From Chenopodium formosanum (Eukaryota; Streptophyta; Magnoliopsida; Caryophyllales; Amaranthaceae), in NCBI GenBank assembly GCA_024500155.1, contig CM044857.1, forward strand, positions 50,292,001 to 50,356,000: a DNA stretch of 64,000 bases, in the 5' to 3' direction. A program made the position numbers and the translations under genes. The notes beneath the pieces were generated by a model. The model was not told the DNA's origin. It searched no databases and saw nothing but the letters and a program-made list of their open reading frames with translations. Below are positions 1 through 11,745 of this stretch, one piece after another. Numbering within the stretch: the stretch's first letter is position 1; the number at the start of each line of letters is the position of its first letter.

Positions 1-59
1 ACCAGGCCACATGGCGTGACCTGGTTGGTTTATGTTACACGGGGATCAAAGCAAATGTT

Positions 60-174
60 TACCATGGGATGGTATATACCATTCCATGGTATACTTTTAC
101 ACCACCATTATAGTAAAAATTATCATATTTTGAATGAATATTTACACCGTGGTATAAAATTATACCACGAGTGT
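60..174. repeat. Two adjacent palindromes with related arms
   Basis: Bases 60-91 form a 32-base inverted repeat (arms TACCATGG.. / ..CCATGGTA) with one mismatched pair (68/83). Bases 148-156 (CGTGGTATA) pair perfectly with 161-169 around an AAAT loop, and ACAC/GTGT outside extends the stem with a bulge. Both contain a C(A/G)TGGTATA core, so they may be related ends of one fold-back element. No target duplication was identified. Confidence 0.55.
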
Positions 175-689
175 TGATGCTCTCATATGAATTTACTATA
201 TTTTACTTCTTCTCAAAATTTTACCACATTTCTCACTTCTTTTTATCTTCTCTCTCCTAAACTTTCAAGATCTCCCAAATTTCTCCTAAAAAATCAAAAT
301 TCTCATAGATCTCAACTAAAACATTAGATTTAACAAATTGAAGAAAATTATTTTCAAAACAAAGGTTGAAAATCAAATTGTAAGCTATTTATGGAAGAAA
401 ATGAAAATACAAGTCCTAACTTTTTGCCTTACTCTTCAATTATTTTCTTTAGTAGTTCTTGAATTCTTATAATTTTTTTTATCATAAAAGTGATATATTG
501 TAATTATATAAGAATAATGTTTGGTATACACTATTTGTGTTACATTATATTAATTTATGGTGTTTTGTTTGATTACAAAATTGCTGAAATTAAAAAATTG
601 AAAACAAAGTTTAATTCTCCTTATTTTATGGATAATGTGATCTATTTTGTAGGATTATAGATTCGTAATTTTAATTGAAAATTATTTTT

Positions 690-1650
690 GATGAATGTTC
701 ATTTTCCTTTACATAAATGTTCATTTATATATTAGTAAACGGTGATTCACATATTAATAAACGAGTTAGAATTCTAATATTGTCTAGTTTTGGCCACCTT
801 CTTCATATATTTTCTATAGGTCTAATTAATTTAGTTAATATTGAAAACTATATATTTTTTATGCTTGTTTGAATTTTAACACATGTTCATGTTCATATTG
901 AAAGATGTTCATTTATATTTTAATACTTGTTCATTCTCATATTGAACATGTATGATCATTTTCTAACAAATTTTTACATTTTGGAATCTACTAAATAAAT
1001 GCTTATTTCTAATAATTTATGAATTCATTCTAATTGGTAGCTAGGTGATACAAAACATCTTATTCATGCATATGATATTTTTAATATTGATTGCTCTTCC
1101 TTATGAAAGTAAACCAGCCATTTATGATTAATAATACAAAACGCAATGCTCATATAAGAAAAGCAATATGTTCATAAACAAAAATCTAAATGTTCAAACA
1201 ACTTCATAAATCGTGATATCTTTCGATTTCCCGAACAATAATATTTTGTACCCTAAAAAAAATAGAGTGGTAAATTAGGACAGATAAATTTGTAGGGGGG
1301 AAGAGTAGAGTCCCAAAACATGGCTTTTGACTATTTTCATAAAACTGACTAAAAAGATAATTTAAGATGAAACCGGGTAAAGTAATGATCAAACCAACAC
1401 TTATCTTACAATTCATTCTTAAATTAAAATTATTAATGTTCATTTTCATATTGATAACTGTTCATTTTCATTTTCATATTGATATATGATCATTTCATTT
1501 AATAAATGTATACATTGTGATATTAATACATTGTAAATGTTCATTTTTGTATTGATAAATGTTCATTTTTATTTTGATTGTATTGTTATTTCAATTTTGA
1601 TAGATATTCATTTGTACACATATTTTAAATGATACATGCTCATAACTAAG
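690..1650. repeat. Degenerate TGTTCATTTTCATATTGAT repeats
   Basis: About ten copies of TGTTCAT, often extended to TGTTCATTTTCATATTGAT, lie mainly at 695-960 and 1435-1600. Interspersed short repeats of this kind occur in subterminal regions of plant CACTA and Mutator-like elements, but no transposase and no clear terminal repeat is visible. The element class is therefore unassigned. Confidence 0.45.
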
Positions 1651-1787
1651 AACTATTGTTGTCCACAATTTAGCCTGTTTAACGCCTTTTGTTACTAAAC
1701 AGATTTGGGAGAACTATTACCCTTATAAGGTTTTTCTATATATTTTGATGGACAAATTCTCAATGTAAGGCTCCTTTTGCTTTGTCT

Positions 1788-1788
<1 letters not shown>

Positions 1789-1830
<42 letters not shown>
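1789..1830. repeat. Poly-A tract, 42 bases
   Basis: Uninterrupted run of A. It may be the tail of a retroposed fragment or a slippage product. No matching direct repeats were found on its two sides. Confidence 0.9.
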
Positions 1831-1834
<4 letters not shown>

Positions 1835-2058
1835 CACATTGAGTCATTGTGATGAAAGGAAAAAAATGTAAGATTTCAAAGATTACCCAAATCATTTGGA
1901 CCATAGCCAGTAAAGAATATACTGCTTACTGTAACATTTAAGAATTAAAACTTTATTTAAATTAAATGAAGCAGCCCACTTGAACAGGGTGAAAGGATTT
2001 TGTGCCTCCCCATCCTCTTCCTCCTCCTTATGATCAGGATCAGCAAGGGATCAACTTC

Positions 2059-2250
2059 TGTTAGTTGTAACAAACTTAGTCTGTCATATACGTGGTACGA
2101 AGTAGTTGGTTATGTAAGCATTGCTTTCTGTAATGAATTGAGCTTAGTATAAATATCTCTTCCCTGTTGTAATATGATTCTCATTCATTCAGATAAATAA
2201 TAAATCTCAGCCTCTCATTACTTCTTTTTCATTCATTCTGCATTGACGTG
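2059..2250 (+). mobile_element. LTR-like remnant, Copia style
   Basis: The sequence starts TGTTAGTTGTAACA, has a TATA-like TATAAATATCTC at about 2150, a promoter-proximal T/C-rich part, and an AATAAATCTCAGCCTCTCATT polyadenylation-like segment near 2200. This order is typical of short plant Copia LTRs. No TGGTATCAGAGC-type primer-binding site follows, so it would be a solo or truncated LTR. ACTTC occurs just before 2059 and again at 2220, but the element would then not end in CA, so the right boundary is uncertain. It lies about 330 bases downstream of the KNOX stop codon. Confidence 0.4.
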
Positions 2251-2580
2251 TGTAATCTTTTGCTGAACGATTCGCAGTCAAGTAATGATATTCGAGTTCC
2301 TCCTTGGGAACTTTCATTCAAAAAATTTTAAAAATGATTTCATAATTGCATTATATGGAGTGAAATAGGAAACAAACTACTTAATCTGTACATCCACAAC
2401 TTCACAAGCGTTTGATTCAAATTACTATATAAAGGTTACAAAAATATAGAATCGCCAGAAATGGTGACTCTTCTGCAATTTTATCTGAGATATACATTTT
2501 CCTATAATTCAGCAAATCCTCCTACTGATAAGGATATATCCTTGTGGATAATTCAGTATACAGGACCATTCATCTTCTGC

Positions 2581-5500
2581 TCATATGCACCTCTTGAAAT
2601 TGAAGGATTCTTTGCCACTTTCATTAGCAGGGTTTCTCCACTTCCTCTCATATCACAGAAAACTATCCCACGTTCAATGCCAGTGTCGTAGAATTATGTT
2701 AAAGAGGTACAAAATACAGATGCTTGCCACCATTGTTCTTCATCTATATGAAACAATTGTCGCAGTTTTACCTATATTAATTACATTTATCCTGTTAGGT
2801 TCAAAGCTTGAGAAGGAGGATATTTATAATGTACAGAAGGATTAGAAAATAAATTGAAATACCTTTTGCGTTTACTCTTCAATGCACTAGAGCTTGAAGG
2901 ATTACTATGCCAGTTCCTCTTTCTTTGATTGATGAACCAATTGTTGATCTGCTTTAGCTGCAGACCTGTCTCCTGTACCAATCTCGCCTTGTCTTCCTCC
3001 TGCATATATTATTTAGATCAGTATTTTTGTTCCTTATATGACAGAAGTTGAATGGAAGAACAGCATTTTTGTAACAGTGGCCAAATACACCCCAGCATAT
3101 CATACAGACTACAGCAACACAATTACGAAGCATCTTTCTGTATACATATATAGAGATTATACTCTTACTGTCTAGATATGCGTATATAAGCTACATATAC
3201 ATTTACATTAGTAAAATCTCTCTACTCACAAGCCACAATGAAAATAATCAATGAAATGAGATTTTACCATTAAGCAAAAGTGATGCATGACATGATTCTA
3301 AAAGTTCCCAAGTATTAAAACAATTTAATCAAGTCCAAATGCCTAGTATAGCATACAAGAAACTACAGCTCCCATGATGGTAAAAACGTTTTCGATCCCA
3401 AATAGCTTACCGTTGGGTATGGCCACTTAGAATGTGATTGCCACCAAGCCTTTAAGACAGAGGTGGTGTCACCAGGGAGTTTTCCTGCTCTTCTTTTGCG
3501 CAAGATTTCTTCTCTTATATCCACAATCTTGTCCTTGTAGCCCTTTTAGAAAGAAGAACAAACATATTAGTGACTTGCACAAGAAATAGCCTAGTTTATG
3601 CCCTTATGTGCAACAATGTGGCTTGCCTGTTTTAGCTCATGCTTCAGCTCTTGCCTCACACGCTCCATCAGTGATCGTTCACTCTCAGTTGGGATGAGGG
3701 GTCCAAACCCCATGGTGTCTGCACCGTCCAAACCTCCATCGAACAAGTTACTATCACTTTCTATGGGATCATCTTCATCATCAGACATAGTAGCCCCTGT
3801 GCCTTCACCGGGAGAGACTCCTGCACACAGGAAAGCACAAATTACCAACATCAGTATGCTATCCTGGCGTCAACAAACTGAATCAATACCTTTTCCTCCT
3901 ATCACTTGGACAGAAAGTTGAGGCATATATTTCATGACCCAAAAGATAAGTTCCTAATTTTTGCTATACATCACCTTCATCGAAGGCAGTAACAGAATAA
4001 CTTCACCCTAAGATGCCCTCAGAAGATGGTAAAGAAGAAGGTAAAACATCTTTCAGAATGTCATTTTTAAAACAATTTTCAATTTCACTTGGTTACTTTT
4101 AAAGTCCAGCAATTGCAAGAATTGTAAAAACGGAGATCCAGACCAGACCAGACCAGACTAATACAAACATGATGGGAAGTGGTCCTGTGATCATTTTCAA
4201 GCTAGAATCAAGTACTTGCTCACACCAATGCAGAGGGGTTTTAAGGTTAATGGGAAAGGTATATGCACCTGTCAAGCTTTGAAGAGATTGCTCAATTTCC
4301 CAGCATGCCATCACAGCTTCCATTGCATGGACACGAACATGTTGTTGTAGTTGCTCTTTAAAGGAACACAGCAACAGAACATACTGTGTCTACAGTGTCA
4401 ACCAAGATAAAACAACATAAACGTAAGATATAATCAATAACCTCCCTCTAGTATATAACTTGTTCCATCACCAAAGCAATCTCAGGTTGTGTTTTCATAG
4501 TTAAGGGGAAGAAGTAGTTGCAAAAATCAGTAATTACAGCCAGGAAAACCATGTGGGAAAATCTTCAAATATGGGTAGCACAAGAAGTTGTTGGAAATTA
4601 CATACTGTTCAAAAATAATCACACCATGAGAAACTAGATTTTCTATCATGATGAGTGTCTGCATCTCAACTGTACTAAAGCATTAGGAGGTGCCATCACA
4701 GCTACTAATGCAGTAAGAAATGTAATTATAATCTGTCAAGAAACTCAAGATTGATCCAATCCACCGAGGAAAGAAAATACATTAAGTAGAAAACAATTCT
4801 ATAACTGGTGTAACGATGTGTTACTGCCAGTACAATTAGTTCCTATACTATTCATATCTTGCCTTTTCCAAATCAAGAGTAAAAAAAAACCCCAAGTAAA
4901 TATGCTGTAACATCTTGCGGGTGATTGAAATATTACAATACTACAGTATTTTTCAAATCACAAACTCACATATGATGAACATCCATTTGACCAGTTTATT
5001 ATACTTACTAGTTTAACCAAAGAATTCTGACATGAAAAAAAGTTCCATGCCACCATAACATGTTTCCCACCCAAATAAAAAGTAGTATACCACTTTCACA
5101 TTTTTCCTCAGCATCATCATGATCAAAGCCTTATTCATTAAACAGTTAAGTGAAAATTTTGTCCATGTTACCAGTAGTAGCATTGCATCCATCCTTAATA
5201 AATTTCACTCAAACTATCCCTCAACATAATAATGAAGATTGAAGATTTATAAATCACACCCCCACAAAATGTCACACTCATACCTTGAGCTTGATAAAAT
5301 GATTATACTACTAAGTACTCACACACTTCAATATGTCAGTACCATCTTTAAAGTGTTATAAACAAGTAAAATAATCATTGACAATGAGAATTGGCAATCC
5401 GTCTCAACTGGTACACATTAGAACATTGCTATTAAGAATTAGGACTATCCCCTCCATCTCTTTCACTAAGGTTGGCAATGCTCGAGGAAAACCAAATATT

Positions 5501-7303
5501 TCATGAGAAGAATCATCTTTGCACACGAGTTCTTTTTTACCCTAGAAAAAAGGTAATTTATCACTGCATACTAATAAGATGCCACAAACTTTGCCGGGAT
5601 TCTGGAAAATTAAAAAACATTACAATCAATGTGATTTGAGACATCGAATTTTGGATAGTATAAACTATTAAGAAGTTTCTGATCAAAGACATACAAAGTA
5701 CAAATTAGAATAATGCAAAACCAACATACAACTGTACAAGTTTGAGTAATACATGCAATTTGAGGACTTAAATAAAAAATAAGAAAACCAAATTGCTTAT
5801 TCCCCCCATAGAAAAGTTGACATTAGAAGAATCTTTGTATCTATCTTCCTTCCAAAAGGCTGAAACAGCAGAATTTCCATTGGGATGAGGTAAAAAACAA
5901 ATGCATAACGATAGCTAAGATTGCTAAATGCCAAAAAGCAACCCACCTTCTTCATTCCTAATATTGAATTCCATAAACCCACCCTCCCAAAACCCTTTTT
6001 TGAATTTATTCAAGCTTGTTTCAATTCAATCAACACGGCACCTTCTCCCAAAAAAATGCCACCAAAAACTCCTCTTCCTACATATCCTACTATGTCTTTA
6101 TGACTCCTAATGCCATACTTACTACGACTCAACGAGTACTAGGTGTTTAGGTCCCAAGTTCGAATCCCCCTTGGTTATGAATGTTGAACACATCTTTACG
6201 TTTTCCCTGGACCCACATAGAGGAAAAAATTCACATCCAACAAAAATCCGTCACCACTCTTCATAACAAAGGTCCAGATGTCCGCAATCTTATCCTACTC
6301 AAATCAACACCACTAAGGAAAAAGAAATACATTTAATTCTATCAAAAAACTAGCTATTTTTTTCTTAAGAATTTCAACATGTTGAAAACTTGAAATCATA
6401 CAAAACCCAAAACAAAAAGATTCAACAACCTATCAAGTCAAGCATGACCCCATTTTAATTTATCAAATAAAACCTAACAATCAATTAAACACCACTCCAA
6501 CATATCAAATTATACTTCATAATCCATATATTTCCTAAACTCATTAGGAAAATCATTATGTAATGTAATCTAAAACGGATTACTCCTCAATCTAACTCCA
6601 GAATAATTCAATTCATACCATAATTAACCAAAAATTAAGCAACAACAACAAATTGATAATAATAATATAAAACAAATTAAAAATTATATACCATGAATTG
6701 GTCCAATTCCTTATCATCCCCAACCATAGTATGACCACTTCCAAGAGCAGAATACTTGGCCACGACGTTCTGCGACTGATCAAGCTGCGCACCAATCCTC
6801 GGTATCTGGTCCACCGGAGTTGCGATCCTCAAACACGCAACATGCGCCGCTAACAACTGCTCGTAAAGCGGATGCCCTAATATCTCCGCCTTAAACTTCG
6901 CATTCTGCCAATTCACTTGCTCACCTCTATCTCCTCCACCACCGCCGCTGTTTCCGGCGCCGACAGAAACCTCGCCGTCTCCGATCTCCGGTTTCCCTGT
7001 CTCCTCATTGTGAGTCAACTCACCTGGTTGTGTCGGAATCGCCGACATCCCTGCTGAGTCATCTACTGAGTGGAGGTTTAAGAATTTACTTGCTCCGCCG
7101 CCAGAACCGCCGCCGCCTGATGAGCCAAGGATTGCCGAGGTTAGCCAGTTTGGTTGGTGAAGCTGCTGTTGCTGTTGTTGCTGCTGTTGTTGTCGTTGAT
7201 GGTGGTGGTGTTGTTGTTGGTGGTGCGCCGACATGTTTTGTTGTCCGGCGAATTGTGCCGCCATTTCCGACTGAGAGAGGTGGTGGTTGTGATGATACGC
7301 CAT
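2581..7303 (-). CDS. KNAT3/KNAT4-like: Class II KNOTTED1-like homeobox protein (KNAT3/KNAT4 type)
   Basis: Nuclear TALE-homeodomain transcription factor; class II KNOX proteins pair with BELL partners and promote organ differentiation. Exons on the minus strand: 7303-6692, 4389-4269, 3820-3627, 3542-3411, 2999-2863, 2635-2581; 416 aa, near the 431 aa of Arabidopsis KNAT3. Residues 1-50 are His/Gln-rich. KNOX1 is about 131-175, KNOX2 about 199-245 ([20 protein letters not shown]), ELK about 302-322, homeodomain about 323-385 with TALE residues PYP at 350-352 and [10 protein letters not shown] at 374-383. The start has a good context (aaaaATGGCG). The last exon is the weakest call: it ends [17 protein letters not shown], resembling the SNAGDNSGRERF end of KNAT3, but an acceptor 9 bases upstream keeps frame too. 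Intron 3 has a GC donor. Intron 1 is 2.3 kb. KNAT3 and KNAT4 cannot be told apart from sequence alone; the neighbours favour KNAT4. Confidence 0.95.
3543..3626 (-). other. GC-AG intron of the KNOX gene
   Basis: Exon 3 ends ..CTAAAACAG and is followed by GCAAGC rather than GT; exon 4 begins after ..TCTAAAAG with GGCTACAAG. The join gives KHELKQ-GYKDKIV, the conserved ELK sequence, with no frame shift. A GT donor that preserves this peptide is not available. The intron is 84 bases, inside the ELK coding region. Confidence 0.8.
6120..6200 (+). mobile_element. SINE-like tRNA-derived fragment in KNOX intron 1
   Basis: AGTTCGAATCC at 6157-6167 matches the RNA polymerase III B box (GGTTCGANNCC) except at its first base. 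Upstream, CTCAACGAGTACTAGGTG resembles the anticodon-arm part of tRNA-derived SINEs. No good A box and no target duplication were found, so this is a partial copy at best. Confidence 0.35.
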
Positions 7304-7362
7304 TTTTTGAATTTCAGAAAAGCTAAAATTGAAAATAAAATTAAAAATGGAGGGAAAGATTA

Positions 7363-7370
7363 TATTTATA
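7363..7370 (-). promoter_or_regulatory. Possible TATA box of the KNOX gene
   Basis: The minus strand reads CTTATAAATATAATC, containing TATAAATA 60 bases upstream of the ATG. If used, the 5' leader would be only about 30 bases. A CT-rich patch lies farther upstream at 7455-7490, so the true start could instead be there. Confidence 0.3.
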
Positions 7371-7454
7371 AGAGGCGGTCCATTAATATATTAATATAAT
7401 AGGAGTATGTAATATAAAAACTATAGTAATCGTATAATATAAGGTGAAGAAGAA

Positions 7455-7490
7455 GGAGGGAGTTTCAGAGAGAGGAGAGAGAAAAACTGG
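7455..7490 (-). promoter_or_regulatory. CT/GA-rich patch upstream of the KNOX start
   Basis: The plus strand reads CAGAGAGAGGAGAGAGAAAA, so the sense strand is CT-rich. Such Y patches are common in plant core promoters and leaders. GA repeats are also known targets of BBR/BPC factors, which act on some KNOX genes; that link is inference here. Confidence 0.35.
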
Positions 7491-9847
7491 TCGGGAAAAT
7501 GGTGGGAGAAGAGAAGGTGATAATGAGAGAAGTTTTTTTTTTTTTTAATTATAAAAAGGAAAAAGAAAGCCGCCGAAATTAAATTATAATGGAAATATTT
7601 AATTTTATTATTATTTGGGGGGACCATTTTAAATTGGAAAATACTGGGTCGTTGATTTTATCTAATTTGATCGAAAGGTTAGATGAGAGACAACGTGGAT
7701 ATATTGTCGTTTCCATGTCGTTTTTGACATATTTGTAATTTTCTTTTTAGGCACAGGTTTTTTATTTATTGCACTACAAGTAGTAGGACTACTACTAGTC
7801 TACTACTACTTCAATGGTAGGGGCCTGGGGGATAATATTCTACTATTGCCGATAAATAATCTCAACTATTATTTGTGTGCGGTAAATAATTTGTACGGAC
7901 TAATCATTTAACGTAATTTTTTTTGGTTAAGATTATTTATAATCACTGTATGTACTTGAGTATTTATGCTTAGATAATTAAATGTACTACGAAAATTAAT
8001 AGCAGATAAACAATTTAAAGAAAGCGCGTTTGTTAGAAACTTTGAATTACATCAAATGAGTGACTTAGGGGAATTAGCTTACTTTGGAATCATGCACGGC
8101 ATTGGCAATAGCTTAATATATACTACATGATGGTATTGGGAAATTTATATCATCATTGTCCATGCCCAAGTTATATCTAGTAAGTAAGTCACTGTCCACT
8201 GTGACTAAAAATAATTTGGCATTAGCTAAAATATCAAATTATATGAAGTTAAGATCCATTTCACATCATTGTAAGTTTCCCTTTTCTGATTTCAAGTTAC
8301 TTGGTTAATTATATGTATGTGGTTTATATTTTCTTAGTCGAATTTAAATCTGGTCACTGATACTTATACATGTATGTGACTATGTGAGAGCAACATTATT
8401 TTTCTCTTGAATATCTTAATTGGATTCTTTTTAGTTGTTACATAATACATAGATGTGACCATCAAAGCAAACTAATTAAACCCAAAATAAAATATACTTG
8501 AATGAAAAAGATAAATAGTCGAATGCATTATATATGTTGTTAGTAATGAATGATCGTGAGTCATAATACTAGGATTATTACTTCTTCCTTTCGTTTAAAC
8601 TTCTAAATCAAGTGTAGCATAGATTCATATGCAGACACTTTTACTAATTAGATAATGATGAATAAAGAATAGTCCAACTTTTTAGTGAATATGACCTAGA
8701 GGAGAATATATAAATATCTTATACTACTACTATTAGATTTAGAGTGATCATTGATCATATAACTCCACTCAAGTACTCATACATCGTGTATGAGTATGTA
8801 TTTTACTCATTTTGCCCCTAAATACATTGGTCATAAATTTAACTTAAGATTAGAGTTTAAACTAATATAACTAATCATCATCAATCAAAACTCATAATAA
8901 TTAATCATCGTATATATAACAATAATATAAAGTCGCACTCGTTTAAAATAAAATACTAACTATATACTGTTTTATATTATTTGTAGCTTTTGAGTATTAT
9001 TTATGAGGTATTATTTATGAGATATAAAATATTTTACATTTGCAAATAATATTAAACAACATGTAGTATTAATATAAATCACAAGATTATTGATCTATTG
9101 TTACTCCAAGAAGAATTGAATGGCATCTTTAGCAAAATATAAGTGAAATGAAATTGTGAGAGGCCATTATTTTGCATGCATTAAGATGTATAGTAATTGA
9201 TTTATCGCATATACCGCAAAGCTATTATTTGATATAAGTGCGTTTGCTAGTGAAAGTAAAAGAAGGGGTAGCAATATTAAGCATTGTTAAGCTAAATTAA
9301 AAATAGAGTTTTGGATTTATTTTATATTAAACCTTAAAAATGACCACACAAGAAAGACATTTGGGCCCTCGTATTTGGAGGTTTAGCATGGATTGAACCA
9401 CTTGAAGTCACATCAAGAGCCTTTTTAGAAGCAAATGTTTAAGATTTGAAGTGATAAGATCGATGGTGTAATTCATTGTAGTTGCATTATTACAAATTTA
9501 AATCATTTTTTCAAGAATTGGGTGTCGTTTCAATGTTTACCCTAAGAGTTACAAACAATCTTAATTTCTTTGCAAATAAAGACAACAAAGCTTCTAGCTC
9601 CCTTCTCTTCCAATAAAATTACAAGAGGCTAGTTATATTGCAAAATGGATGAATGTAATTGCCAAAATTTATTTAAGAGTTATATTGTTCCAAGCCCTGG
9701 CAAATTTATTTTGTTCTTAATAATACTCCATATTTCATTAATACTCCAAGGTTAATAAGGGTTAATCAAACTCAAATAATAATAATTTAGCTAAAGCTAC
9801 AATTCTGTATAGTCAAATTATCGCACTTAAAAAAAATTAGAGGATAG

Positions 9848-9869
9848 TACGGAGTAAAAATACTCCGTA
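9848..9869. repeat. Perfect inverted pair of TACGGAGTA
   Basis: TACGGAGTA (9848-9856) and TACTCCGTA (9861-9869) are exact inverted copies separated by AAAA. The same 9-mer recurs singly elsewhere in the intergenic DNA (see findings). Confidence 0.9.
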
Positions 9870-9879
9870 TATATATACT

Positions 9880-10160
9880 CGCCGGGGGCCACAAATTTTG
9901 TTGGTACTCTCCGCCACTCGCGGAACAACGACGTGGAAGATGGTAAGAATCGGACACGCGGCGCTTGTAAAACTAATGGACCACTGAAGTAGGGCCGTAA
10001 ACTGTCACGCGCCGTCTCTGCGAATTGAAGTTGTACACGTGGAGAAATATAAGTCATGAGGACCACTTGATGAAATATTTTTGATTCTCATTTACGGCCA
10101 TGTCAGCTCAGTACCACTGTGTGGAATGGAAGGTCTACTGTATACACGTCTACGCATATA
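9880..10160. promoter_or_regulatory. GC-richer block with ACGT-core motifs
   Basis: This island stands out from its AT-rich surroundings. It contains ACGACGTGG near 9930, GACACGCGGCGC near 9954, and a G-box/ABRE-like TACACGTGG near 10033. No protein reads across it. It lies 2.6-2.9 kb upstream of the KNOX start and could be a distal regulatory element or the relic of a lost gene's promoter. Confidence 0.3.
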
Positions 10161-10805
10161 TCCCCACTCCAATAGTAATACTAGGGATAAAATTATCTAC
10201 CCCTTCCATTTTATGATAATTGATACTATACCTATCAATGAATACAAAGTTTAAGAAATACGGAGTACTTCCTAATTGAATGAGTTGATTTTATCGAACG
10301 CTTCATAATAAAGTAATGTAGGTAAGATAATTTATTTTTAATTCATCGAAATATTAGTGGTCTATTACTGTTTTTAGAAGTATGTCAATTGAGGAGCAGA
10401 CGACATAAAAATGTCAGCTATTGCTTAATACAAGGAGTTTTTATAAAAATCATTGTACGACATCACTCTTAATGTAAGAAGGTGGTCATATCATCTTTTA
10501 AGCTCATTTCTAGAATAATCATAGCTAGTGATCTGATAATAGAGTGATCGTTTTATTTTTTTAAACACCATTTGCAGGCAAGTATTAGACTTATAGCATA
10601 GTTGCATGCTTTAATGTGATTAAATTAAATGTGTAATTTTGACATTAGTTAAAATTAAAGAGCTTTGACCTAAAATTAAATGCCCTACTTCAAGTCTACA
10701 ACCTTGAGAGTTAAGAGACTCAAGAAGATCTAAGTACCATAAATAAGGAATGTGAGTTTCTTATCTTAAATCCTATGTATTGAATTGATTGAAGACTTAC
10801 CACTT

Positions 10806-11038
10806 GGTTGTTGGTGCAGTGGTGATTGAGGCTGTAATTGGTAAAGACGATTGCGCGTTCAATCCTCCCACAACAACAATTGGGAGGGAATTGGAATCTA
10901 ACTATCTAGAAGTGAGGCTCGAATCCGAATTAGCCCAAAGTTGCCCAACATTACAGTAGCTAAAAGTATTGTAATTAATTTAGTACTCACTAATGACTTT
11001 AAGTTTGATTGGAAAGTGTGATTTTTTTTTTTTTTTTT
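10806..11038 (+). mobile_element. SINE-like element with A box, B box and T tail
   Basis: TGGTGCAGTGG at 10812-10822 resembles an A box and GCGTTCAATCC at 10855-10865 a B box, spaced as in a tRNA-derived polymerase III promoter. The candidate ends in 17 T at 11022-11038. The body between is unrecognised, and I did not find matching target duplications, so the boundaries are approximate. Confidence 0.45.
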
Positions 11039-11700
11039 GATGACAAGTGTGTGGTTGTTCTTGTTGATCCATCAACTATATATTTCTATGTATTTATATA
11101 TAGTTTATACCTATGAACTATGATATGATGACATGTATGCCATTTTGTTGGACTTATTGGATTGAGATACTCCTTAGTTTATACTCCGTAATATATTAGT
11201 TTTATATGAAAATATATGTGAGGTATTTATCAACATATGTACCCTGTGCTTCTTATATTAATAAGGTGGAAAATTTTCTAATTCCATTTTCTAGTTTATA
11301 TTCTCATTCTCTGATATATTGTAGCTAGGAGTGGTTTTTCTTGTGTGATTACCTATAACATACACATTATATAATTTAATTAGTTGTTGTAGACATACGA
11401 GTACATAACTAACCATAAGCATTATTCTTATAATACGTCCCTTTAGTTAAAAAAAAATAATAATAAATAAATAATAATCTTCCGTTTTAAAAAATAAAGA
11501 ATAACAAGATTCATAAAATTGACATGCTAAATTTTCAACTGACATGAAACAGTATAGGTAGCTTTTTTACTCTATTTGTATAACTTTGGTCTTTGGATGA
11601 AGATCGACAACGAACCACCCCAACCCTTTTAGCAGTATTCGGTGGTTAGCAAACAAAAATAAAGTACCCTTTTTCAACATGGATGATTAAAAAAGATGTA

Positions 11701-11702
<2 letters not shown>

Positions 11703-11744
<42 letters not shown>
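11703..11744. repeat. Poly-T tract, 42 bases
   Basis: Uninterrupted T run in intergenic DNA, the same length as the A run at 1789-1830. No associated element was recognised. Confidence 0.9.

Positions 11745-11745
<1 letters not shown>

Larger units (their letters stand above)
1..2040. other. AT-rich repeat region, no gene seen
   Basis: No reading frame here resembles a protein; the short open frames are low-complexity. The stretch holds two strong palindromes in its first 180 bases, a field of degenerate TGTTCAT-type repeats, and a 42-base A run. It lies downstream of the KNOX gene's 3' end and looks like decayed transposon sequence. Confidence 0.6.
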
